Source of the DNA: a bacterium
GTDB lineage: Bacteria; Patescibacteriota; Gracilibacteria; UBA1369; PNNO01
Assembly: GCA_013824265.1 (NCBI GenBank)
Contig: PNNO01000003.1
Span: forward strand, 76,902 to 115,150
Reading direction: 5' to 3'
Length of the DNA: 38,249 bases
The position numbers were made by a program, and so were the translations under genes. This document shows positions 22,961 to 31,864 of the stretch, one piece after another (position 1 is the first letter of the stretch; each line of letters starts with the position of its first letter). The notes beneath the pieces are model-generated. The model was not told the origin of the DNA. It did not search any database and saw only the letters and a list, made by a program, of their open reading frames with translations.

Positions 22961-24735
22961 ATTTTTAATATTATTTGCTGTGCAATTTCATTTAAGCTCA
23001 AATCATCGGTGGAATCAATTACTAAATCCGCGCTTGAAAAATATTTCTCTTTTCGCTTTTCCCAAAGTTCCTTAAGTTCATCTTTTAATTCCTTGTGAGA
23101 TGTTAGCGAAGGCCGCTTATTCATATCATTCTTAAGCCTTTTTTCAAGAGTTCCGAGAGTGCAGTTTAAGAAAATTATTTTGCCGTTTTTTTTGAGCACG
23201 TTTACATTTTCTTTATCCAAAATTACTCCGCCGCCCGTGCCTATAACGGTTTTATTCTGCCTCGCTAAACTTCTTACAACGTATTTTTCTTTTTTTCTAA
23301 AGTAAAACCAGTTTTTCTTTTTTACTATTTCCGGAATTGAAGTTCTTTCCTGTTTTTCAATTTCTTCATCGGTGTCGATAAATTTATGATTTATTTTATT
23401 TGCGATTATTTTACCAACCGATGATTTTCCGCTTCCTCTCATGCCTGTTAGATAGATGTTTGGAATTTTTTTCTTCTCAATTTTAATTCCAAGTGATTGT
23501 AAATCTTCAAAAAAATGCGGATAAGTTTTATTTGTGCAGTCAGGATTTAAAATTTGTATATTTGGAAGTTTTGTAGCAAAAAGTGACATACACATTGCAA
23601 TTCTGTGGTCGTTGTAAGTCTCGATTAGAGCATCTCCGTGCAGTTTTTCCGGGTCGCCGTTTATCTCTATCCCGTCTTTTAGTTCATTGCAATCGACTCC
23701 TATTTTTGTCAGCTCGGTTACAAGTGCATGGATTCTATTTGTTTCTTTTAATTTTAAATTGGAGAGATTAATAAGTTTTGATTTTCCTTTTGCGAAGCAA
23801 CACATAACAGCCACTGTCATTGAGGAGTCCGGCATGTCGTTTAAGTCAATTTCTCCCAATGGCTTTAGTGTCCCGGGATTTTTTTTATCTTTCATTCTTT
23901 CCAAAACATCAAGGAATCGAATATCCGCCTGAGTTGTTTCCGTGTTGATGTTTTTGATTGAGATTTCAACGTTGTGAATAGCGGAAAGTGCATAGAAATA
24001 TGACGCGGAAGAAGTATCTCCTTCAATTTTATATTCTGTATTTTTATAACGCTGTCCTGATTTTATTTTAAAAGTTTTGTATGAAATGTTTTCAACCGAC
24101 ACGCCAAAATCTTTCATTATTTGAATGGTCATGTCTACGTATGGTTTTGAAACAAGCTCATCTTCAATATTAATTGTAACGTCTTTTTGTGCGTAAGGAG
24201 CCACCATTAAAAGCGCGGAAATATATTGGCTGCTTATTTTCCCCGAAACATTTATTTCTCCTCCGGGCAGGATATTGCCTTTCATTTTAACAGGAGGGAA
24301 GCCATTTTTCTTCATCGTCTCAATTTTAGCTCCCAGGTCTCTTAGTGCTTTTACCAAAATTCTTATTGGTCTTTCTTGCATTCGAATATCTCCCGTAATT
24401 ACACTTTTAAAAGGACAAAGAGTTAAAATTGCGGTTAAAAATCTCATAGCTGTTCCTGCATTTCCGACGAATAAATTTCTGCGTGGGTCTGTGAAATTTC
24501 CGCCTCCTCCATAAACAATTAAATTCTTGTTTTCATCTGTTTCGATTTTAATCCCAAGTTCTTTAAGTGCGTTTATCATGTGAGTTGTGTCTTCGCTGAA
24601 AAGGGGATTCAACAATGTGCTTTTCCCTTCGGCAAGACCCGAAATTAAAAGAGCTCTATTGGTAAAACTCTTTGATCCTGGGATACAAATTTCTTTTGAA
24701 ACAATTTCGGATGGATTTATGCGTGCTTTTTGCAT
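22957..24735 (-). CDS. EPSP synthase-shikimate kinase fusion (AroA-AroK)
   Basis: A 592-residue bifunctional enzyme. Residues 1-423 are 3-phosphoshikimate 1-carboxyvinyltransferase: PGSKSFTNRALLISGLAEG, NAGTAMRFLTA, KETNRIHAL and YNDHRIAMCM. Residues 424-592 are shikimate kinase: GMRGSGKSSVG (P-loop, about 431-441), DTDEEIE (substrate), FRKKE, GTGGGVI and KRPSL in the lid region. The two are joined almost without a linker (EKKK). The kinase supplies shikimate 3-phosphate to the synthase, so the fusion joins consecutive steps, though in reverse order in the chain. The start overlaps the end of aroB by 19 bases. All key motifs seem intact in both halves. Two adjacent genes are excluded because the frame is continuous. 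Confidence 0.95.
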   Translation of the reverse strand: MQKARINPSEIVSKEICIPGSKSFTNRALLISGLAEGKSTLLNPLFSEDTTHMINALKELGIKIETDENKNLIVYGGGGNFTDPRRNLFVGNAGTAMRFLTAILTLCPFKSVITGDIRMQERPIRILVKALRDLGAKIETMKKNGFPPVKMKGNILPGGEINVSGKISSQYISALLMVAPYAQKDVTINIEDELVSKPYVDMTIQIMKDFGVSVENISYKTFKIKSGQRYKNTEYKIEGDTSSASYFYALSAIHNVEISIKNINTETTQADIRFLDVLERMKDKKNPGTLKPLGEIDLNDMPDSSMTVAVMCCFAKGKSKLINLSNLKLKETNRIHALVTELTKIGVDCNELKDGIEINGDPEKLHGDALIETYNDHRIAMCMSLFATKLPNIQILNPDCTNKTYPHFFEDLQSLGIKIEKKKIPNIYLTGMRGSGKSSVGKIIANKINHKFIDTDEEIEKQERTSIPEIVKKKNWFYFRKKEKYVVRSLARQNKTVIGTGGGVILDKENVNVLKKNGKIIFLNCTLGTLEKRLKNDMNKRPSLTSHKELKDELKELWEKRKEKYFSSADLVIDSTDDLSLNEIAQQIILKI

Positions 24736-25778
24736 GCTTTGGTTATATCGCTGTTGGTAATTAACGTTGAGATTTTGGCTTTTCCCGGCTTGGTAATGAC
24801 TACGAATTGTCTTTTACTATTCTCTGTTTTCTTATCCAGACTTAAGGCACCGATTAATTTAATACTGCTTATTGTCCTTGGTAAATGTGTCGGTAATTCA
24901 TAAAGTTTTAATAAACTTTTAATGAAATCAGAATCTTTTTTTGACATTATTTTTTTCGATACAGCTATTGTGTTGATCATTGCCATTCCAATTGAAACCG
25001 CTTCCCCGTGCTGAACGGAAAACTTTGAAAGTTTTTCAACTGCGTGGCCTATCGTGTGTCCGTAATTTAAATATTTCCTTATCCCGTTTTCTTTTTCATC
25101 CGCCAAAACGAAATTTGATTTTATTTTTACGCACAAATTAATGATTTTTGATAAAACTTTTTGATTGAAAGCAAAAATTTTATCTTTATTCTTATTTAGA
25201 ATTTTTAAAATGGCCGGACGCGCTATAGCTCCGCATTTAATGATTTCCGCTATGCCGTTCCGTATTTGTTTTTTTGGAAGTGTTTCTAAAAATTTAGGAT
25301 TTATATAAACTTTTTTTGGCTGATAGAAGGTGCCAATTAAATTCTTTCCCCACTTGCTGTCTATTCCTGTTTTACCTCCGATTGATGAATCAACCATTGC
25401 CAAAAGCGTGGTTGGAATTTGTATGTATGGAAGTCCTCTCATGTAAATTGATGCAGTAAAGCCCGCTATATCTCCTGTGACTCCGCCTCCAAGAGCTATT
25501 ATTGCGTCATCTCTGTGAAATTCTTCTTTGAAAAGTTGATCCAGGATCTTTTCCACTGTCTGAAAGTTTTTATTTTTTTCTCCATATGGAAACGAAATTA
25601 TTACGGATTCAATATCGGCTTTCTTTAGGTCCTTCTGGAGTTTTTCGGCATATAGCTTCTTTACGTTCGAATCTGTAATTATGGCGTATTTTTTCCCAAG
25701 ATTGCTGCTTTTTAGATCAACTATAACCCTTCTTATGAAATTATCTCCGGAGACAATTTGTATGTCTAATTTTTTCAT
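24717..25778 (-). CDS. aroB: 3-dehydroquinate synthase
   Basis: Second step of the shikimate pathway, an NAD- and metal-dependent cyclisation of DAHP. The 353-residue protein has GGGVTGDIAGFTASIYMRG and PTTLLAMVDSSIGGKTGID in the NAD-binding half, GIAEIIKCG, and LNYGHTIGHAVEKLSKF with the metal-binding histidines, followed by HGEAVSIGM. It lies between aroF and the aroA-aroK fusion in pathway-like order, 21 bases after aroF. Length is normal. The C-terminus ends with KACKKHA, overlapping the next gene by 19 bases. The start MKKLDIQIVSG at 25778 has no full Shine-Dalgarno sequence. Confidence 0.96.
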   Translation of the reverse strand: MKKLDIQIVSGDNFIRRVIVDLKSSNLGKKYAIITDSNVKKLYAEKLQKDLKKADIESVIISFPYGEKNKNFQTVEKILDQLFKEEFHRDDAIIALGGGVTGDIAGFTASIYMRGLPYIQIPTTLLAMVDSSIGGKTGIDSKWGKNLIGTFYQPKKVYINPKFLETLPKKQIRNGIAEIIKCGAIARPAILKILNKNKDKIFAFNQKVLSKIINLCVKIKSNFVLADEKENGIRKYLNYGHTIGHAVEKLSKFSVQHGEAVSIGMAMINTIAVSKKIMSKKDSDFIKSLLKLYELPTHLPRTISSIKLIGALSLDKKTENSKRQFVVITKPGKAKISTLITNSDITKACKKHA

Positions 25779-25799
25779 TAAACTTTTATTAACTTTTCA

Positions 25800-26627
25800 T
25801 TAAATTTCACGTCCAACCGCTTTTGCAATAAGCTTCATTTCTTGCATCATTTTGTCGAAATCCTTTGGAAGCAATGCTTGTTGGCCGTCACACAAGGCTT
25901 CTTCAGGTTTTGGATGAACTTCGACAAGAATTCCATCTGCTCCGCATGCTATTGCGGCTTTTGACATTGGTGGAACAAGAGAAGGTCTTCCTGAGCTGTG
26001 ACTTGGATCTACGACGATAGGTAAGTGGCTTAATTCCTTAATTATTGGCACCGACGTTAAGGATAGTGTGCTTCTTATGTCGTGTTCAAATGTTCTAATT
26101 CCGCGTTCGCACAAAATAACATTCGGATTTCCATTTAAAACTATGTATTCGGCTGCAAGCAACCATTCTTGTATTTGGGCTGATATCCCGCGTTTAAGAA
26201 GAATCGGCTTATCAATTTTTCCCAGTCCTTCAAGTAGCGCAAAATTCTGCATATTGCGTGCACCAACCTGTAAGATGTCGGCATAACTTGCAACCAGTTC
26301 AATATCTTTTGGATCCAAAACTTCTGTTATCGTCGCCATATCTTCCTCTTTTCCAACTTGTTTTAAAATTTTAAGACCTTCTTCTCCAAGACCTTGAAAC
26401 GAATACGGCGCTGTTCTTGGCTTAAAAGCTCCTCCTCTTAGAATTCTTGCTCCAGACTTCTTACATGCTTTGGCCGCCTGGCTGGTAAATTCGTAATTCT
26501 CTATAGCGCAAGGGCCGGCCATAATTTGGATTTGCTTTCCTCCAATTTTAATGTCCTTTCTTACCGTGATTATTGTGTCCTCTTTCTTTGTTTCTCTGCT
26601 AACAAGAGTGTAAACCTTATCTTCCAT
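25800..26627 (-). CDS. aroF: 3-deoxy-7-phosphoheptulonate synthase, type I-beta
   Basis: First step of the pathway: phosphoenolpyruvate plus erythrose 4-phosphate to DAHP. From the ATG at 26627 the protein is 275 residues. Motifs: IMAGPCAIEN, ARILRGGAFKPRTAPYSFQG, QVGARNMQNFALL, LLKRGISAQIQEWLLAAEYI, ILCERGIRTFE, IVVDPSHSSGRPSLVPP and DGILVEVHPKPEEALCDG. It lacks the roughly 80-residue ferredoxin-like regulatory domain of some type I-beta enzymes; only about 28 residues precede the core, so feedback control through that domain is not expected. The open frame continues to 26684, but a promoter at 26703-26675 places transcription near 26668, which supports 26627. It is first in the operon aroF-aroB-aroAK. 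Confidence 0.94.
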   Translation of the reverse strand: MEDKVYTLVSRETKKEDTIITVRKDIKIGGKQIQIMAGPCAIENYEFTSQAAKACKKSGARILRGGAFKPRTAPYSFQGLGEEGLKILKQVGKEEDMATITEVLDPKDIELVASYADILQVGARNMQNFALLEGLGKIDKPILLKRGISAQIQEWLLAAEYIVLNGNPNVILCERGIRTFEHDIRSTLSLTSVPIIKELSHLPIVVDPSHSSGRPSLVPPMSKAAIACGADGILVEVHPKPEEALCDGQQALLPKDFDKMMQEMKLIAKAVGREI

Positions 26628-26674
26628 TCTAAATGTTTTAATTTGGTGCCGTAAATAAAGCGGCGGCGCAATGA

Positions 26675-26703
26675 AATGTATCAAACAGAACTTGATTTGT
26701 AAA
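26675..26703 (-). promoter_or_regulatory. promoter of the shikimate operon
   Basis: On the minus strand TTTACA (26703-26698), 17 bases, TACATT (26680-26675) with TGA in front as an extended -10. It would start RNA near 26668, about 41 bases before the aroF ATG. The rest of 26628-26751 shows no clear promoter for the divergent exporter genes; GTTATGT and ACATAAC there form a distant inverted repeat of unknown meaning. Confidence 0.7.
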
Positions 26704-26751
26704 TGTTATGTAGAAGCGCTATTCTGTTCCCGTAACATAACTGTGTAAAGT

Positions 26752-27528
26752 GTGAAAAAAGAAAAAATGTTAAGTCGTAAAAATATAAGAATTCTAGTGG
26801 AAATAGCCATTTCCGACTTTAAAGTTCGTTATCAGAGTTCAATCTTGGGCTATGTTTGGACTTTAATAAAGCCATTACTTCTTTTTGCGGTCTTGTATGT
26901 TGTATTCTCGGTTTTCATGAGATTTCCGGTTGAAAACTATCAGCTTTACCTGCTTTTGGGCGTTATTATTTGGAACTTTTTTGCGGAGGCGACATCAATT
27001 GCCCTGCGCTGTTTTGAAACAAAGCAATCTTTAATAACAAAGATTTATTTTCCGCGAATTATTGTTGTTATAGCTTCAACTTTAACGTCGCTGCTTACGT
27101 TTTTACTCAACATGATTGTGTTTTTTGTGTTTCTTGCAATCAGCGATATTCCGTTTTCATTCAATTTTTTCTTCATGATTGTTTATATTCTTGAACTTTA
27201 TTTTATTATTCTTGGTGTTTCATTAATTATTTCCGCGCTTTACGTTAAATTTAGAGATCTTTCTCATATATGGGACGTACTTCTTCAAATTGGCTTCTGG
27301 ATTACGCCGATTATATATCCGTTAACGATGGTTCCGGAAGTTTATCATCGTTTTATTTACTTAAATCCTTTGGCGAGACTTATTGAATACTCTCGTGCAA
27401 TTTTTATTCTTGGACATATTCCATCCCCGGTTCTTAACCTGGTTATTTTTCTTATGACCGTTGTAATTATGTTTGTTGGCGCACTCTTTTTTAAGTATCA
27501 GGAAGCCTCAATTCCAGAAAACATTTAA
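26752..27528 (+). CDS. ABC-2 polysaccharide export permease (Wzm/TagG type)
   Basis: A 258-residue membrane protein with about six helices and the start typical of this family: IAISDFKVRYQSSILGYVWTLIKPLLLF, split here as an amphipathic helix followed by the first membrane helix. It pairs with the ATPase three bases downstream to export a lipid-linked glycan. The GTG at 26752 gives MKKEKMLSRK; the ATG at 26767 (MLSRKNIRIL) is an equally good start, and neither has a Shine-Dalgarno sequence. The 124-base gap to aroF lies upstream. Neighbouring glycosyltransferases support a role in building a surface polymer. O-antigen, teichoic-acid-like and other glycan exporters cannot be told apart by sequence alone. 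Confidence 0.9.
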   Translation: MKKEKMLSRKNIRILVEIAISDFKVRYQSSILGYVWTLIKPLLLFAVLYVVFSVFMRFPVENYQLYLLLGVIIWNFFAEATSIALRCFETKQSLITKIYFPRIIVVIASTLTSLLTFLLNMIVFFVFLAISDIPFSFNFFFMIVYILELYFIILGVSLIISALYVKFRDLSHIWDVLLQIGFWITPIIYPLTMVPEVYHRFIYLNPLARLIEYSRAIFILGHIPSPVLNLVIFLMTVVIMFVGALFFKYQEASIPENI

Positions 27529-27531
27529 TAT

Positions 27532-28266
27532 ATGAATCCTGCAGTAAAAATAGAAAATCTTAGTAAAATATTTAGAATCCCTCATGAAAAAAGGGATACT
27601 TTAAAGGAAAATATTTTGCATTTTCACAGAAGAGTTCATACGGAAAATTTCCAGGCGCTTAAAAATATTAATTTGGATATCCAACCCGGAGAATTTGTTG
27701 GGATTATAGGTAAAAACGGAAGCGGGAAATCCACGCTTCTAAAAATAATGGCCAATATTTACAGGCCAACAAGCGGTGAGATTTCAATAAATGGCACTAT
27801 TTCTCCTTTTCTGGAACTTGGAATTGGATTTAACGGTGATTTGTCTGCACGCGAAAATGTTTATTTAAACGGAATAATACTTGGATTAAGTCGCAAGGAG
27901 ATCGATAAGAAATATGATGCGATAGTTTCTTTTGCTGATCTTTATGATTTTATGGAGATGAAACTTAAGAATTTTTCATCCGGAATGCAGGTTAGATTGG
28001 CTTTTGCAATTGCCGCGATGATTGATGCCGATATTTATTTGTGTGACGAAGTTCTTGCCGTTGGGGATATTGATTTTCAGAAAAAATCACTCGGAACTTT
28101 TAAGGATTTAAAGAAAAAAGGGAAAACAGTAGTGCTTGTAAGTCATGATCTTGATGCTATTAAAGGATTTTGCACAAAAACAATACTTCTTGAAAAAGGA
28201 GAGATAGTTAAAGCGGGGGATACTCAGGAAGTTGTGAATTATTATCTTCAGAGAAGTGATTCGTAG
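27532..28266 (+). CDS. ABC polysaccharide export ATPase (Wzt/TagH type)
   Basis: A 244-residue ATPase with Walker A GKNGSGKS (60-67), signature FSSGMQVRLAFAIA, Walker B DADIYLCDEVLAVGD and the switch histidine in LVSHDLD. The region SPFLELGIGFNGDLSARENVYLNG is the marker of glycan-exporting ABC proteins. It lacks the C-terminal carbohydrate-binding domain of long Wzt proteins, so export would not need recognition of a capped chain end. It is encoded three bases after the permease. The stop overlaps by 19 bases the 3' end of the convergent glycosyltransferase gene. Confidence 0.93.
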   Translation: MNPAVKIENLSKIFRIPHEKRDTLKENILHFHRRVHTENFQALKNINLDIQPGEFVGIIGKNGSGKSTLLKIMANIYRPTSGEISINGTISPFLELGIGFNGDLSARENVYLNGIILGLSRKEIDKKYDAIVSFADLYDFMEMKLKNFSSGMQVRLAFAIAAMIDADIYLCDEVLAVGDIDFQKKSLGTFKDLKKKGKTVVLVSHDLDAIKGFCTKTILLEKGEIVKAGDTQEVVNYYLQRSDS

Positions 28267-29384
28267 ACTTTTAAAGTCTCTTTTGCGCATGATTCCCATG
28301 AGAACTTTTCAGCTTGCTTAAGCCCAAGCGCGGAGTATCTATCGCGTTCATCTTCGTTGTGCAGGAACTGGAATATTTTGTTTGCAATATCTTCGGGATC
28401 TTCAGGATTTATGTACTTAACCGCGTTTCCTCCAACTTCTGGAAGTGAAGAATTGTTTGAAGTTATTGTTGGAACTCCGCATGCGAGTGCTTCCAGAACA
28501 GGAAGTCCGAAGCCTTCGTAAAAAGAAGGATAAACAAAAGTATCGCAGCCGTTTAGCAGGTATGGGATATCTTCGTCTGGTGCAAATCCTGTTCGTATAA
28601 CTTCATTTTCAAGTCCCAATTCACCGACAGTTTTATAAATTTCTTCAAAAAACCATCCATCTTTTCCGATCAGTAAAAGTTTGTGCGGAATTTTTTTTGT
28701 ATCTTTTAATAATTTGAATGCACGCAATAAATTTACAAGATTTTTTCTCGGTTCAATTGTTCCAACGTAACAAATGTATGGGTAATTTATGTCATATCTC
28801 CTTAAAACTTCACCGATTTGTATTTTGTCGGTAATCGGCCTAAACCGCTCGTGTGCGCCAAAATATGTTACATGAATCTTCTCTTCCGGTATCCCGAGAT
28901 ATTTAATTATGTCATTTTTTGTGTGCTGAGAATTTGTGAGTACTGCATCCGCGTATTTTTTGATATTTTTGAATCGAAAGTGATACAAAATTTTATTTTT
29001 TGCCAAATGGTACTCCGGAAAATGCAAAGTTGTGAGGTCGTGAATAAAAGCTACGGTTTTTTTCTTTGTCGGCTGCTGGCAAATTTCCGAAATTTGATAC
29101 AAATCACACTCCTGCGTAATCTTTTCAAGGTATGGATACCTAACCGCAAGCCACCACGCCGTAATTAGCCTTTGTGGGATGTTATGTGCCTTCATTGAAA
29201 CGTTATTGTGCGGTGTTTTGAATTTTAAATCCTCATATTTCCCATTGTCGCGCAAATTAAAAGCATACAGGTGGTATGAATTCTTTGAATCCATTTTAAA
29301 AAGCGTCTGCAGAAGATTGTATTGGTATTGCCCAATACCTGTTCGTGGCATGCTTAGAGCCGTAATGTCGAATCCTATTTTCAT
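28248..29384 (-). CDS. GT4-family glycosyltransferase
   Basis: A 378-residue enzyme from the ATG at 29384 (MKIGFDITALSMPRTGIGQY), of the GT-B fold. The N-terminal glycine-rich start, VAFIHDLTTLHFPEY, VLTNSQHTKNDI, then YVGTIEPRKNLVNLLRAFKLL and the retaining-GT4 motif PSFYEGFGLPVLEALACGVP are all present. It transfers a sugar from a nucleotide donor to a glycan or lipid acceptor; donor and acceptor cannot be read from the sequence. The frame is open to 29447, and ATGs at 29399 and 29384 are both possible starts; I prefer 29384 because homologues begin MKIGxD. Next to the exporter genes it likely helps build the exported polymer. Confidence 0.88.
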   Translation of the reverse strand: MKIGFDITALSMPRTGIGQYQYNLLQTLFKMDSKNSYHLYAFNLRDNGKYEDLKFKTPHNNVSMKAHNIPQRLITAWWLAVRYPYLEKITQECDLYQISEICQQPTKKKTVAFIHDLTTLHFPEYHLAKNKILYHFRFKNIKKYADAVLTNSQHTKNDIIKYLGIPEEKIHVTYFGAHERFRPITDKIQIGEVLRRYDINYPYICYVGTIEPRKNLVNLLRAFKLLKDTKKIPHKLLLIGKDGWFFEEIYKTVGELGLENEVIRTGFAPDEDIPYLLNGCDTFVYPSFYEGFGLPVLEALACGVPTITSNNSSLPEVGGNAVKYINPEDPEDIANKIFQFLHNEDERDRYSALGLKQAEKFSWESCAKETLKVYESLL

Positions 29385-29412
29385 ATTCTTTGTTCGCATG
29401 TAAAATGTGCTC

Positions 29413-29748
29413 ATGAACAGTCTATCAGATACCAAAAAGAAACGCATTTTAAAGTTACTTGAAAGAATTTCGAGGGACGTGAGTGTTTTGCATAAGAAAA
29501 ATGCACAGGAGACTCAAAGCAAGCGCATTTTAGAGGATCATGTGAATCTTGTTGCGCATTACCGTAAGTTTAAATCTCCAAGAAGAGTTTTTGGAAAAAT
29601 AATAGATAAGGTAAAAGGGAAGTTTTATTACGAAACCGAATATTTTGTCGGTGAAATTATTGCGCGTCAGGAAAAATTCAACAAAGAAGTTGTTGAATAC
29701 ATCGAGAAACTTGAAAAAGAAGTTAAAGAACTTAAGAAGAGGAAGTAA
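29413..29748 (+). CDS. small charged coiled-coil protein, unknown
   Basis: A 111-residue protein, Lys- and Glu-rich, largely predicted helix, with a C-terminal coiled coil (IIARQEKFNKEVVEYIEKLE onward) and no membrane segment. The middle KFKSPRRVFGKIIDKVKGKF is basic and may touch membrane or nucleic acid. I do not recognise a family. It diverges from the GT4 gene and converges on the GT2-GT4 gene with a 17-base 3' overlap, which supports it being real. A GTG at 29407 is an alternative start two residues earlier. Position inside the glycan cluster suggests, but does not show, an accessory role there. Confidence 0.6.
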   Translation: MNSLSDTKKKRILKLLERISRDVSVLHKKNAQETQSKRILEDHVNLVAHYRKFKSPRRVFGKIIDKVKGKFYYETEYFVGEIIARQEKFNKEVVEYIEKLEKEVKELKKRK

Positions 29749-31861
29749 GTTTTTTATAAATGTGATGAGCTTCCGGAATAAAATTCTCCGTTTTCAATAA
29801 AGACTCATAGTGCTTATCAATAAGCTCTTTAAACGATTTCTGGAAAATGTTTTTACTAAAATCTTTGCTTCTTTCTACTGCTGATTTACCGATTTTCTCA
29901 AGCAATTTTTCGTTTTCAACAAGATTTAGCGTGAATTTTTTAAGCTGTTTCTCATTTTTAAATTTAAAGCCGTTTTTGCCGTGTTCAACTATCTCTTTTT
30001 GTCCGCCTCCGTCTATAACAATCGGCGCACACCCGTTTTGCATGGCTTCAACCGTGGTCATTCCAAAATGTTCTATGAGATTTGGATTTTTTGATGGATC
30101 AACATTGAGTCCGCAGGCGTGCCAGAAAATTTTTGCAGTCGCGTAAAGTTTTTTTAACTCACTATTCCCAATATTTTCTTTGATTTCAACCGGGACGTCA
30201 TGACTTTTTATAAATAACTTAAGCCTTTTTACATACTTGCTATCATTTGTGCTGCCACCGGCAAGAAAAAGTTTCCAGCCAGACATTTTTCCCGGATATT
30301 TTTTACACATTTCCCAAAAAGCATTAATCATTTCCATCTGTTTTTTTGATCCGCCTTCTTCAAATCTACTTACCGAAAGAATTATGTTTTCTTTTTTCAC
30401 TTGTCCCAAGTACTTCATATCCACCGGAGGATATATTATTTTATTCGCTTTTAATTGCCACTTTTTCTCAAGCCACCCTGTTGTGTATTTTGAATTGGTA
30501 ACAATACTTTTATAATTTTGAACGTAGAAAAAGTTCGCACGCGGACTGTCCGGAAAATGACATATAAAAATATTTTTTAGCGCCAACGCGTTAACGTGCG
30601 GAACCATGTTTACGTTTATAAAAATGTCATGTTGCAGAACTTCATCTTCTACCGGGGCAAACGGATTTCTGCTGTTGCTGTTAGCAAGACTCGGATTTAT
30701 AAGCGAGTCTTTTTTGTTTATCGGAAGCTCTATTTTCTTTAGGCTACATCCATCCAAATTTAAATCGTACCACTTCTCAAGTTGCTTAACTGTGACCGGT
30801 TTGTTGCATACAAAAGTTACGTCATAATCTTTTCGCAAACTTTCCGCGATTGTGCATCCATATTTTTGTCCTCCTCCGATAAAGTGTAGTGCGTGATCGT
30901 AAAGGCAAACGGTTGGTTTTCGTAATCGTAAAAATATCTCTATCTCGTTAATCATGTTTTGCACGCGATCAAGCGGATATATTTTTGTGGCTTTAACCAA
31001 TATCTCCGGCAAAACTTTTTCTATAATTTCTTCCGGATGAGATTTTATAAGTTTATAAATTCCAACTTTTAAGAAATCATATAAGTAATCAAACTGTTTG
31101 TTAATGTATGGATGTGAGAATTCAATTTGTTCCGCGAATTTTTTTGGATAGTGTTTTGCGATAAGCAAAAATCTGTTTCGATTACAGAAATACCAAGGCA
31201 GATCAGCTCCTTTTGTAGTTCCGTGATATGCGTGAAGTATCGCGCTTTTTGGATTCAAAACAAGTTTCCATCCATTTTTTTTCATCTTAATACCCATGTC
31301 CACATCCTCAACGTACATAACGAAATCTTCATCAAACATTCCACATTCTTCCAAAGCTTTTTTTCGATATGCAACCGATGCTCCACTCGCAAAATCAATC
31401 GCTCTCTGTTTCATATTTGGATCATCGTCTTCGTTGAATCCCGCATCACGATAATAAAAATCATCAATTTCTTCTATGCCGAGTGAATTAATTTTTCCTG
31501 TTTTTTTGAATATAACTTTAGAACTTACTCCGCCGATTTTTTTATCTTTAAACGGTTTTAAAATTTCGATGAGCCAATCTTTTTTTACAATCGTATCCGG
31601 ATTTAAAATTACAATGATTTCACTTTTTGACTTTTGTGTGCCGATATTAAGAGCGTGGCAATAATTGTTTTTTTCGGATTTTATATATGTGACGGATGGG
31701 AATTTTCGCGCGAATTTTTTCCGCGCGCTGTCATCAAGATTATTATCAACTAAGATTATCTCAAAAGAACCTGCATTTTTTGAAGTCTTATAAACCGAAG
31801 AAATGCACTTTGCCGTTGGTTTAAAATCACCGAAATGTACTATAACTATACTTGCTTGCAT
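29732..31861 (-). CDS. two-domain glycosyltransferase, GT2-GT4 fusion
   Basis: A 709-residue protein with two catalytic domains. Residues 1 to about 300: GT2 (GT-A fold), with SIVIVHFGDFKPTAKCI, ILVDNNLDDS, NYCHALNIG, ILNPDTIVKKDWL, GASVAYRKKALEECGMFDE and EDVDMGIKM, resembling rhamnosyl-type transferases. From about 316: GT4 (GT-B fold), with HFIGGGQKYGCTIAE, NSKYTTGWL, ILSVSRFEEGGSKKQMEMI and EHFGMTTVEAMQNGCAPIV with the retaining-type glutamate. Such proteins can add two sugars in succession. The linker is rich in charged helix. It is the only gene on the minus strand between the coiled-coil gene and tatD, and it diverges from tatD over about 60 bases. Confidence 0.9.
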   Translation of the reverse strand: MQASIVIVHFGDFKPTAKCISSVYKTSKNAGSFEIILVDNNLDDSARKKFARKFPSVTYIKSEKNNYCHALNIGTQKSKSEIIVILNPDTIVKKDWLIEILKPFKDKKIGGVSSKVIFKKTGKINSLGIEEIDDFYYRDAGFNEDDDPNMKQRAIDFASGASVAYRKKALEECGMFDEDFVMYVEDVDMGIKMKKNGWKLVLNPKSAILHAYHGTTKGADLPWYFCNRNRFLLIAKHYPKKFAEQIEFSHPYINKQFDYLYDFLKVGIYKLIKSHPEEIIEKVLPEILVKATKIYPLDRVQNMINEIEIFLRLRKPTVCLYDHALHFIGGGQKYGCTIAESLRKDYDVTFVCNKPVTVKQLEKWYDLNLDGCSLKKIELPINKKDSLINPSLANSNSRNPFAPVEDEVLQHDIFINVNMVPHVNALALKNIFICHFPDSPRANFFYVQNYKSIVTNSKYTTGWLEKKWQLKANKIIYPPVDMKYLGQVKKENIILSVSRFEEGGSKKQMEMINAFWEMCKKYPGKMSGWKLFLAGGSTNDSKYVKRLKLFIKSHDVPVEIKENIGNSELKKLYATAKIFWHACGLNVDPSKNPNLIEHFGMTTVEAMQNGCAPIVIDGGGQKEIVEHGKNGFKFKNEKQLKKFTLNLVENEKLLEKIGKSAVERSKDFSKNIFQKSFKELIDKHYESLLKTENFIPEAHHIYKKLTSSS

Positions 31862-31864
31862 GAT

